Program-made: the position numbers and the translations under genes
Notes under the pieces: generated by a model
What the model saw: only the letters and a program-made list of their open reading frames with translations
Told to the model about the DNA's origin: nothing
Databases searched by the model: none
Part shown: one piece after another, positions 1 to 6,166 of the stretch
How positions within the stretch are numbered: the first letter of the stretch is position 1
Layout: each line of letters starts with the position of its first letter
DNA from: DATDOO01 sp035293245
Lineage (GTDB): Bacteria > Pseudomonadota > Gammaproteobacteria > Methylococcales > Methylococcaceae
Length of the DNA stretch: 6,525 bases
Assembly (NCBI GenBank): GCA_035293245.1
Contig: DATDOO010000044.1
Location: 1-6,525, forward strand
Reading direction: 5' to 3'

Positions 1-969
1 TGTTTGGCGGCGACGGCAGCGGAACCGGCCCTCGCGGACCGCGTGCTGTTTTCCTCCAATGTGGATGGCGACTATGAGCTGTATGTGCTGGAGCAGGCTG
101 GCGCCGCTCCCGTGCAACTGACGAACAACAGCGCCGAAGACACGGAAGCGGCTTGGTCGCCGGACGGCCGGCGCGTCGCCTTCACCTCCTCGGTCAAGGG
201 TAACCCCGACGTGCACGTCATCAACGCCGACGGAACCGGTGATCTTCGCCTGACCAACAGCCCAGGCTTTGACGGCAGCCCGCAATGGTCGCCGGACGGC
301 GGCAGGCTGGCTTTTCTCTCGGATCGCAGCGGCCAGATGCACATTTACGTCATGAAAGCGGACGGCAGCGAGGTGCGGGACATTACCCCACAAGCCGTGG
401 ATGCCGGCGCTCCCCGCTGGTCTCCCGACGGCCGGTGGCTGGCGTTTTCGGCGGCGGATCAGCGGGAAAGCCATCTGTGGCTCGTTCGGGACGACGGCAG
501 CGAGCTGCGCCAGGTGACCCGGAAGGACAAGGCCAAAGACTTCGCCCCCCTCTGGTCGCCGGACGGGAAAACGCTGACGTTCACGTCCGACCGGGAACAC
601 AACCTGGACGTTTACCGGGTAAACATCGACGGCGGCAACGAACGGCGCCTGACCGACCATGCGGCGCTGGACGTGGCCTACGACGGCTCCCCGGACGGCA
701 AGGCCCTGTTGTTCCTGAGCAGCAGGGACGACGGCGTCCGCCACGACGTGTACGCCATGGATGCGGACGGCGGCCATCCGCGCAACCTCACCCGGACGGA
801 AACGGAGGAAGAAGCGCCGCGCTGGTCGCCCGACGGGAAATCCATCGTCTTTCTCCGCCTGGGCGCCGGCGGCCAGTTCGCAGCCTATCGCATGCACGCC
901 GCCGGCTCGGAACCTACGCGACTGGTGGAATGGCCCGCCATGCAACTGCAACCCAGCATCGCACCGTAA
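1..969 (+). CDS. Exported WD40-like (PD40/TolB-type) six-bladed beta-propeller protein, 5'-truncated
   Basis: The reading frame is open from the first base to TAA at 967-969, giving 322 visible codons. The first residues (CLAATAAEPALA) read as the tail of a signal peptide, so the true start lies upstream and the TTG at position 4 is unlikely to be it. Six PD40 motifs follow at codons 52, 96, 140, 185, 229 and 275, a regular spacing of 44-46 residues. Five read WSPDG and the fifth reads GSPDG. Each blade also carries a DxDG or NADG turn before an R/xLT strand. Six repeats make a complete propeller like that of TolB. The TolB N-terminal domain is missing, because the propeller begins just after the presumed signal peptide, so this is not TolB itself. 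Known relatives are periplasmic or secreted scaffolds for protein binding, or propellers fused to peptidases; no catalytic domain is present here. The next gene starts 41 nt downstream with no terminator between, suggesting co-transcription. The ligand is unknown. Confidence 0.88.
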   Translation, partial: CLAATAAEPALADRVLFSSNVDGDYELYVLEQAGAAPVQLTNNSAEDTEAAWSPDGRRVAFTSSVKGNPDVHVINADGTGDLRLTNSPGFDGSPQWSPDGGRLAFLSDRSGQMHIYVMKADGSEVRDITPQAVDAGAPRWSPDGRWLAFSAADQRESHLWLVRDDGSELRQVTRKDKAKDFAPLWSPDGKTLTFTSDREHNLDVYRVNIDGGNERRLTDHAALDVAYDGSPDGKALLFLSSRDDGVRHDVYAMDADGGHPRNLTRTETEEEAPRWSPDGKSIVFLRLGAGGQFAAYRMHAAGSEPTRLVEWPAMQLQPSIAP

Positions 970-994
970 CCAAACCAACGACAAAATCTTTGTT

Positions 995-1001
995 TAAGGA
1001 G
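995..1001 (+). promoter_or_regulatory. Ribosome binding site of the PKD/propeller gene
   Basis: TAAGGAG at 995-1001 ends 9 nt before the ATG at 1011. It is a strong Shine-Dalgarno match. It fixes the start of the downstream gene even though the same frame stays open back to position 285 inside the preceding gene. The signal peptide that begins at this ATG agrees with the choice. Confidence 0.85.
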
Positions 1002-1010
1002 TACCCCAAA

Positions 1011-3635
1011 ATGAAACGACAACCCACATTCCGGCGCGCCGCCTTCGGCGCGCACAGGACCTTCCTGGCGGCTACCATCGGTTCCCTGCTGTGGGCCGGC
1101 TACGCGGCGGCGGAGACGCAAACCTACACGTTGAACGGCGACTTCGACGACGGCACCTTGGACGGTGTCAACTACACGGACGTCGCCGATCAGTTGCAGC
1201 TCAACGAAACCGGCACCACTTTTCCGTTGATGTGGATCGCCAACGGCGGCGGCGACACCGTGTCGAAGATCGACACCAACCTCAACAAGGAAACCGGCCG
1301 TTACCGCACCTGGTTTTTTGGCAATCATGAGAGCAACCCATGGGTAGGCCCCGCCCCTTCGCGCACGGCGGTGGATCTCGACGGCAACGTGTACGTGGCC
1401 AACCGCCACTTTGACAACAAACCCGCCTCGGTCATGAAAATCCTCGCCAACGGCTACATCGACCGTAACGGCAACGGGGTTATGGACACCTCCACGGACA
1501 GCAACAACAACGGCACCATCGACCCGGCGGAAATCAAGCCTTTGGTCGACAGCAACGGCAACGGTATCGTCGATCCCGCCGAAATCCAGGACGAGCGCGT
1601 TGCCTGGGTCAAGCAGGTGGGACCCGTCAACGGCTTGGGCCGTTCGCTCTGTATCGACCGGGAAGGCGATATCTGGCTTGGTTTATTTAACACCCTACAA
1701 TATTACGAGCTCAACGCAAGCGATGGCAGCACAAAATCTGGCCCGTATCCGACGCCAGGGCTGCAACCTTACGGCTGTCTGGTGGATGGCAATGGCGTCT
1801 TGTGGAGCGCCGGGTTGAGCCCTATTCTGGGTAAACTGAACAATACAACCATAACAAGCCCTTCCCCCGTTTGGACTACGCATGTTTCGCCTCACGGCAA
1901 TTTCTATGGCATCGCCCTTGGCAACGGCAAGGTGTATTTGAGCAGCTATGGGCAGGGGCGCTCGTTCACGCAATTCGATCCCACCACCAGCGCATTCTCC
2001 GACCCTCTCGGCGTAGGAATCAATTCGCTGGGTATTGGCGTTGACGGGAACGGGAAAATCGTTACCGGAAGCCAGCGCATCTATAAGCAGGAGCCCACCG
2101 GAGCGACCATTTGGACTTCCGCTGTGAATCCTGCCAGCAACAGTGGGAATTACGTCAACTCCCGAGGCGTGATTCCGGACAGCAACAACGACATCTGGGT
2201 GGTCAACGTCCAAAACAATTCCGTGACCAAATTCAACGGAGTGACTGGCGCGCTTATCGCCCAGGTTCCGGTCGGCTCCAACCCGTATACCTACAGCGAC
2301 GCCACAGGATTCGCGGTGCGCAACGTGACCTCGCCCAGCGGCTTCTGGACAGTGGTGAAAGACAGCGGCGAAGCCGGTTCGGAGTGGGATTCGGTTGCCT
2401 GGAACGCCACAACGCCTACCGGCACCGAAGTCAAGATCGAGGTACGCGCCTCCGACAACCAGGCCAACCTTTCCTCCCTGGCCTGGGAAACCGTCAGCAA
2501 CGGCGGCAATCCGGGAGCCGTGGGCCGCTATGCCGAGATACACGCCACCCTGAAGGCCAACACTAACGGCGACTCGCCGGTGCTGAGCGATCTGACCGTC
2601 GGCTACAGCCTGGCCGACGTGCCGCCGGTGGCGGACGCGGGCGGCGGCGAAAACGGCTATTCGGTTCCGGAAGGCAGCAGCGTCCAGTTGCTCGCCAGCT
2701 GCACCGATCCAGATGGAGATTTGCCCAGTAGTTATGCCTGGGATCTCGATAACGATGGCCAATACGATGACGCCACCGGTGCCGCCCCAAGCTTTTCGGC
2801 AGCCGGTTTAGACGGCCCGAGCAGCCAGACCGTCGCAGTGGAATGCACGGCAAACGGCAAGACCGCGACTGACACGGCGACCATCGCCATCACCAACGTG
2901 GCGCCGTCGCTCGGCCCCATCGCCGACCTGCCGGTAGCACCGATCCCGGTCAATACGGCGGTCAACCCCAGCGTCGCTTACACGGACCCCGGCGTTCCCG
3001 ACACCCATACGGGGCAGTGGAGCTGGGATGACGGCTCAGCCAATTCCGCGGGCAGCGCCAGCGGCGGAACCATGACCGGCAGCCACACCTACACGGCTCC
3101 GGGCATTTACACCGTCGGCTGCACCCTGGCGGACGACGACGGCGCGTCGGCCACCTGCGTCGATTACCAGTACGTGGTGGTATACGATCCGAACGGCGGC
3201 TTCGTGACCGGAGGCGGCACCATCGACTCGCCGGAAGGGGCTTATACGGCCGATCCGAGCCTGGTGGGAACAGCCAATTTCGGCTTCATCTCCAAGTACC
3301 AGAAGGGAGCGACGGTACCCACCGGCAATACGGAATTCCAGTTCCGCACCGCCGGCTTGAACTTCCACTCCACCAGTTACCAGTGGTTGGTAGTTTCCGG
3401 CGCCCGCGCCCAATATAAAGGCGAAGGCACCGTCAACGGCGAAGGCGGCTATGGATTCCTGCTCAGCGCCATCGACGGTCAGGTCACGGGCGGCGGCGGA
3501 ATGGACAAGTTCCGCATCAAGATATGGAATGCCGGCGGCGTTGTTTATGACAACCAGATGGGCGCCGCGGATGACGCCGAGGCCACGACGGCCATTCATA
3601 GCGGCTCGATCGTGGTTCATACCAAGGGCAAGTAG
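1011..3635 (+). CDS. Large secreted multidomain protein: NHL/Vgb-like propeller with Ca-loop insert, beta-sandwich, two PKD domains, conserved C-terminal domain
   Basis: This is an 874-residue protein. The ATG at 1011 follows a strong ribosome binding site and starts a signal peptide: basic residues 2-16, a hydrophobic stretch at 18-31, and probable cleavage after AAA at 32-34. Residues about 72-440 form a propeller of the NHL/streptogramin-lyase kind, with recurring blade motifs such as AVDLDGNVYVAN, CIDREGDIWLG and CLVDGNGVLWSAG. Residues 151-192 interrupt it with Asp/Asn/Gly-rich loops, including two EF-hand-like 12-residue loops starting at D163 and D180. Residues about 445-536 look like a beta-sandwich (WETVSNGG, AEIHATL, SPVLSDLTVGYS). 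Two PKD domains follow at about 538-631 (DPDGD, YAWDLDNDG) and 632-725 (SWDDGS, SHTYTAPGIYTV). Residues 726-874 are a separate domain containing GFISKYQKGATVPTG and DKFRIKIWN, a module I recognise from memory in other secreted PKD-type proteins. I infer an extracellular or surface-attached, Ca-stabilised binding or adhesion protein. There is no catalytic motif, LPxTG or PEP-CTERM sorting tail, and the ligand cannot be named. Confidence 0.87.
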   Translation: MKRQPTFRRAAFGAHRTFLAATIGSLLWAGYAAAETQTYTLNGDFDDGTLDGVNYTDVADQLQLNETGTTFPLMWIANGGGDTVSKIDTNLNKETGRYRTWFFGNHESNPWVGPAPSRTAVDLDGNVYVANRHFDNKPASVMKILANGYIDRNGNGVMDTSTDSNNNGTIDPAEIKPLVDSNGNGIVDPAEIQDERVAWVKQVGPVNGLGRSLCIDREGDIWLGLFNTLQYYELNASDGSTKSGPYPTPGLQPYGCLVDGNGVLWSAGLSPILGKLNNTTITSPSPVWTTHVSPHGNFYGIALGNGKVYLSSYGQGRSFTQFDPTTSAFSDPLGVGINSLGIGVDGNGKIVTGSQRIYKQEPTGATIWTSAVNPASNSGNYVNSRGVIPDSNNDIWVVNVQNNSVTKFNGVTGALIAQVPVGSNPYTYSDATGFAVRNVTSPSGFWTVVKDSGEAGSEWDSVAWNATTPTGTEVKIEVRASDNQANLSSLAWETVSNGGNPGAVGRYAEIHATLKANTNGDSPVLSDLTVGYSLADVPPVADAGGGENGYSVPEGSSVQLLASCTDPDGDLPSSYAWDLDNDGQYDDATGAAPSFSAAGLDGPSSQTVAVECTANGKTATDTATIAITNVAPSLGPIADLPVAPIPVNTAVNPSVAYTDPGVPDTHTGQWSWDDGSANSAGSASGGTMTGSHTYTAPGIYTVGCTLADDDGASATCVDYQYVVVYDPNGGFVTGGGTIDSPEGAYTADPSLVGTANFGFISKYQKGATVPTGNTEFQFRTAGLNFHSTSYQWLVVSGARAQYKGEGTVNGEGGYGFLLSAIDGQVTGGGGMDKFRIKIWNAGGVVYDNQMGAADDAEATTAIHSGSIVVHTKGK
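1034..1053 (+). other. GC-only hairpin inside the signal-peptide codons
   Basis: GCGCGCCG at 1034-1041 pairs perfectly with CGGCGCGC at 1046-1053 across the 4-base loop CCTT. The stem is 8 bp, all G-C, and begins 23 nt after the first base of the ATG. In mRNA it would be very stable and close enough to the initiation site to slow ribosomes. It may be only a by-product of Arg/Ala/Gly codons in GC-rich DNA. Confidence 0.45.
1461..1586 (+). repeat. Codons for tandem Ca-binding (EF-hand/dockerin-like) loops
   Basis: These codons encode residues 151-192 of the PKD/propeller protein. Three Asp/Asn/Gly loops follow one another: DRNGNGVMD at 151, DSNNNGTIDPAEI at 163 and DSNGNGIVDPAEI at 180. The last two share 10 of 13 residues and most codons, so they look like an internal duplication with a 17-residue period. 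Positions 1, 3, 5, 6, 8, 9 and 12 of each (D, N, N, G, I/V, D, E) fit the canonical EF-hand loop. The sequence shows the loops; calcium binding is inferred from the motif. Confidence 0.7.
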
Positions 3636-3666
3636 AATTTGACTTTGCCTGACTGATCGAACGACC

Positions 3667-3688
3667 GAGTGGGCAATAAGGCCCGCTC
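3667..3688 (+). other. Hairpin in the 3' untranslated region of the PKD/propeller gene
   Basis: GAGTGGGC at 3667-3674 pairs with GCCCGCTC at 3681-3688 across the loop AATAAG. The stem is 8 bp with one G-U wobble. No T-run follows, so it is not a terminator alone. It lies 9 nt upstream of the intrinsic terminator and could protect the 3' end of the mRNA or assist termination. Confidence 0.5.
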
Positions 3689-3697
3689 CTGAAAATT

Positions 3698-3720
3698 GGC
3701 CACAGGGATGTGGCCTTTTT
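3698..3720 (+). terminator. Rho-independent terminator of the PKD/propeller gene
   Basis: A perfect 7-bp stem, GGCCACA at 3698-3704 and TGTGGCC at 3709-3715, has the 4-base loop GGGA and is followed at once by TTTTT at 3716-3720. It sits 62 nt after the stop codon of the PKD/propeller gene. The other strand has an AATTTTC run after the same stem, so weak activity in the reverse direction is possible. Its presence argues that the TonB receptor gene downstream has its own transcription start. Confidence 0.85.
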
Positions 3721-3755
3721 CATGTATGTATAAACGTCATTGCAAATATGCCCAT

Positions 3756-5906
3756 ATGACACGCCCTACTCCTGCGCCTTATTACTCCCTCCTGTACCTC
3801 GCAATTGCCCCGCTGGCGATGGCTGACGTTACGGACGATGCAACCCAGCAGGCACAGAACACCCAGTCCCCTCCCAAACTGACAACCGTCCTGGTTACCG
3901 CAACGCGGACCGAAAAAGCGTCTGTTGACCTGCCGTACAGCACAAACGCGGTCACTGAGGACGAAATTCAGCACAAGAAGCTGTCCAGAACCGTACCCGA
4001 AGCCCTGTCGCAAATGCCCGGAGTCATGGTGCAGAAAACGGGACACGCCCAGGGTTCACCGTTCATTCGGGGTTTCACGGGCTTTCGCACCTTGTTTCTG
4101 ATCGACGGCATTCGTCTCAACAACTCCGTATTTCGCGACGGCCCCAACCAATACTGGAATACCGTTGATCCTCTGACGATCCAAAGCCTCGAAGTGGTCA
4201 AAGGACCAAGTTCCGTGCTTTATGGCAGCGATGCCATCGGAGGAACGGTCAACGCCGTAACCCGAAGCCGGGAACAATACGGCGATGGTTTTTCCTGGGA
4301 TCGGCGTGTTTATTATCGGTTTGCCGACGCCGAAAACTCCCATGTGGGACGGGCTGAAATCAGCGGAAGCCTAAACAACGAGCTGGGTTTCCTGTTCGGC
4401 ACATCGTTCAAGAGTTTCGGCGATCTGGAGGGTGGCGAGCATACCGGCAGACAAGCCAAAACAGGATACGACGAGCATAATTTTGACTTGAAGGCGGAAT
4501 ATTGGCTGACTCCCGACCACAAGATTGTCCTTGCCCATCAACGGGTCAATCCAAACGATGCCTGGCGCACCCATAGAACGATATTTGGGGCGAGCTTTGA
4601 GGGCACCAAAGTTGGTACGGATAAGGAAGTGAGCCTGGATCAGAATCGGGAGCTAACCTATTTGCAATATCAGGGAGCAAATTTGAATTCCTGGATAGAT
4701 CGGCTCCGGTTAAGCGTTTCCTACCATCTCCAGAGTGAAGACCAATTGCGCATCCGCAGCAATCTCAAGCAGGAACGGTCCGGTTTCGACGTGCGGACTA
4801 CAGGATTTCTCGCGCAGATGGACAGCGATAGCCCCTTGGGGTTATGGACATATGGTGTCGACTATTATCACGATGAAGTAAATTCCTTTCAGAATAACTT
4901 CAGCAAGGATGGAATACTGAAATCGAGTGAAATTCAGGGCCCGGTTGCGGACGACGCCAGCTATGACACCACGGGCGTATTTATCCAGGACGATATAAAA
5001 TTGTTCGATTCGCTTGAATTCATTATCGGAGGCCGCTACAACCACATTGGGGTGGATGCCGACGCCGTCAAGGACGTGACTGCGGGAAAACAAACAAATC
5101 TTTCCAAAAACTGGGATAGCGCCGTGGGGAGCGGCAGAGCCATCTGGCATGTGGATGACAGTGAGCATTGGCATGTTTTTGGTGGAATATCCCAGGGATT
5201 CCGGGCACCGAACCTGTCCGATCTGACCCGAAGCGACATTGCGCGCTCCGGGGAACTGGAAACAGCAGCGCAAAATCTCAAGCCGGAGGATTACGTGGCG
5301 TATGAGTTTGGCGTCAAGAGCGGATATGAGAACTTTTCCAGCCAAGCGTCCTACTTCTATACCGACATCGAAAACATGATTGTGCGAAAACCCACAGGTC
5401 GCACAGTGAACGGTAGCAGGGAAGTCACCAAGGCAAACGCCGGAAACGGATACATCCATGGTGTCGAAATTGGCGCAAGCTACCGATTTTTACCCGAGTT
5501 TACGGCTTTCGGCGCCTTTACCTGGATGCATGGCCGCGTGGAAAGTTTTCCCACGGCCACCTCGCCAAAGACACCCGAGACGATCGATCGCCTCATGCCG
5601 ACCATGGGCAATTTTGGTTTGCGCTGGGATCAGCCGGGGAACAAGCTTTGGACCGAGGCGGTCGTTACCATCGCCGAAGAACAGGACCGGCTCAGTTCCG
5701 CCGATAAGGCCGACAACCAACGCATCCCCCCCGGTGGTACTCCAGGATATACGGCGCTGACTTTACGGGGAGGATGGAATCCCCATCCAGACCTGAAACT
5801 GAGCGTGGCGCTTGAAAACGTCACCGACGAGGATTATCGGATCCACGGCTCCGGCCTCAATGAGCCAGGGCGGAATTTTGTCCTGGCGGCCGACTGGAAA
5901 TTTTAG
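3756..5906 (+). CDS. TonB-dependent outer-membrane receptor
   Basis: With the ATG at 3756 the product is 716 residues, a usual length for this family. Residues 1-23 form a signal peptide (hydrophobic core SLLYLAIAPL, cleavage after AMA). A TonB-box-like stretch, TTVLVTATR, lies at 43-51 and should contact TonB. The plug domain runs to about residue 165, with IRGF at 104-107, FLIDGIRLNN, and the conserved GPSSVLYGSDAIGGTVN at 150-166. The rest is a beta-barrel of alternating aromatic strands ending in DWKF, the C-terminal Phe expected for outer-membrane insertion. FRAP at 482-485 and NLKPED near 507 resemble the FRAP and NPNL boxes of haem receptors. No His lies between them here, so haem is not supported. 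Other ligands of the family include siderophores, cobalamin and metal chelates, and I cannot choose among them. Alternative in-frame ATGs lie at 3726 and 3708 and none has a clear ribosome binding site; 3756 gives the most ordinary signal peptide, while 3708 and the TTG at 3696 lie within or beside the terminator. The middle of the gene is AT-rich compared with its neighbours. Confidence 0.9.
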   Translation: MTRPTPAPYYSLLYLAIAPLAMADVTDDATQQAQNTQSPPKLTTVLVTATRTEKASVDLPYSTNAVTEDEIQHKKLSRTVPEALSQMPGVMVQKTGHAQGSPFIRGFTGFRTLFLIDGIRLNNSVFRDGPNQYWNTVDPLTIQSLEVVKGPSSVLYGSDAIGGTVNAVTRSREQYGDGFSWDRRVYYRFADAENSHVGRAEISGSLNNELGFLFGTSFKSFGDLEGGEHTGRQAKTGYDEHNFDLKAEYWLTPDHKIVLAHQRVNPNDAWRTHRTIFGASFEGTKVGTDKEVSLDQNRELTYLQYQGANLNSWIDRLRLSVSYHLQSEDQLRIRSNLKQERSGFDVRTTGFLAQMDSDSPLGLWTYGVDYYHDEVNSFQNNFSKDGILKSSEIQGPVADDASYDTTGVFIQDDIKLFDSLEFIIGGRYNHIGVDADAVKDVTAGKQTNLSKNWDSAVGSGRAIWHVDDSEHWHVFGGISQGFRAPNLSDLTRSDIARSGELETAAQNLKPEDYVAYEFGVKSGYENFSSQASYFYTDIENMIVRKPTGRTVNGSREVTKANAGNGYIHGVEIGASYRFLPEFTAFGAFTWMHGRVESFPTATSPKTPETIDRLMPTMGNFGLRWDQPGNKLWTEAVVTIAEEQDRLSSADKADNQRIPPGGTPGYTALTLRGGWNPHPDLKLSVALENVTDEDYRIHGSGLNEPGRNFVLAADWKF

Positions 5907-5920
5907 GGAAACACTGATTT

Positions 5921-5959
5921 ATTCCGTTCATGGTGAGCCTGTCGAACCATGAGCGGAAT
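5921..5959. repeat. REP-like palindromic element
   Basis: ATTCCGTTCATGGT at 5921-5934 pairs with ACCATGAGCGGAAT at 5946-5959 in a 14-bp stem with one G-U wobble, across the 11-base loop GAGCCTGTCGA. The element begins 15 nt after the receptor stop codon and has no T-run after it. The core GGTGAGCCTGTCGAACC matches, from memory, a repeat dispersed between genes in many proteobacterial genomes. Such elements are generally spread by RAYT (TnpA-REP) transposases and can protect mRNA 3' ends. Only one good copy is seen here, so repetition in the genome is inferred. Confidence 0.65.
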
Positions 5960-5989
5960 CACCGCGTTTGTTATCAATGGGTTACTGCA

Positions 5990-6003
5990 CCCTTCGACAA
6001 GGG
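5990..6003. repeat. Small palindrome, possible degenerate REP partner
   Basis: CCCTT at 5990-5994 and AAGGG at 5999-6003 pair across CGAC, followed by CGAA. The string CCCTTCGACAAG resembles the opposite orientation of the GTCGAA core in the palindrome 30 nt upstream, as if the two formed an inverted pair with this copy shortened. The match is short and the relation is uncertain. Confidence 0.35.
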
Positions 6004-6007
6004 CGAA

Positions 6008-6166
6008 AATAGGTTCCAACAGGGTTCACAACGGTGGGACTCCGATTTGCGGCACACCTCTGCGAGCCGCATTGTCGCGTTTTGGACATTCACAACAAAA
6101 AAACCTTGCACTGCACGCCAAACGGATTTAACGTCGCTTCCCCCTTAGTCGATTTGTGGCGCCGAC
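6008..6166. other. Non-coding spacer before the amidase gene
   Basis: No convincing gene is seen here. The stretch has a 6-bp stem (TGCGGC at 6048-6053 with GCCGCA at 6066-6071, 12-base loop) and a run of seven A at 6097-6103. It should contain the amidase promoter, but no clear -35/-10 pair stands out. A stop codon in the amidase frame at 6146-6148 shows that the amidase gene does not extend far upstream. Confidence 0.4.

Noticed and set aside
4..6. TTG as start codon of the first gene
   Set aside because: The preceding codon is open and the following residues look like the end of a signal peptide, so the gene begins before the window.
285..1010. Upstream extension of the PKD/propeller reading frame into the first gene
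   Set aside because: The stretch is Arg/Gly/Pro-rich out-of-frame translation of the PD40 gene. The ribosome binding site and signal peptide at 1011 mark the real start.
1032..1080. Twin-arginine signal in the PKD/propeller protein
   Set aside because: The Arg pair (FRRAAF) lacks the RRxFLK pattern, so an ordinary Sec signal is more likely.
1695..2762. Long antisense open frame (355 codons)
   Set aside because: It lies opposite a well-supported gene. It shows no domain, export signal or ribosome binding site and is explained by codon bias in GC-rich DNA.
3036..3620. Antisense open frame opposite the second PKD and C-terminal domains
   Set aside because: It is an Ala/Gly/Val/Arg-rich shadow without any recognisable motif.
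3696..3698. TTG as receptor start
   Set aside because: It lies at the foot of the terminator stem and would place the hairpin and T-run inside the coding sequence.
3736..3760. Dyad GTCAT/ATGAC around the receptor start as an operator or Fur/NikR site
   Set aside because: Only 5 bp match across a 15-base spacer, and it does not resemble the Fur or NikR consensus.
4842..5459. Antisense open frame of 205 codons opposite the receptor barrel
   Set aside because: No family features were seen, and the sense strand has clear TonB receptor signatures throughout.
6025..6096. Direct repeat TTCACAAC at 6025-6032 and 6089-6096 as target-site duplication
   Set aside because: Eight bases repeated within such a spacer can occur by chance, and the 56 bp between them show no element ends.
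6106..6134. TTGCAC and TAACGT, 17 bp apart, as an amidase promoter
   Set aside because: Spacing is right but the -10 matches at only three positions, which is common by chance.
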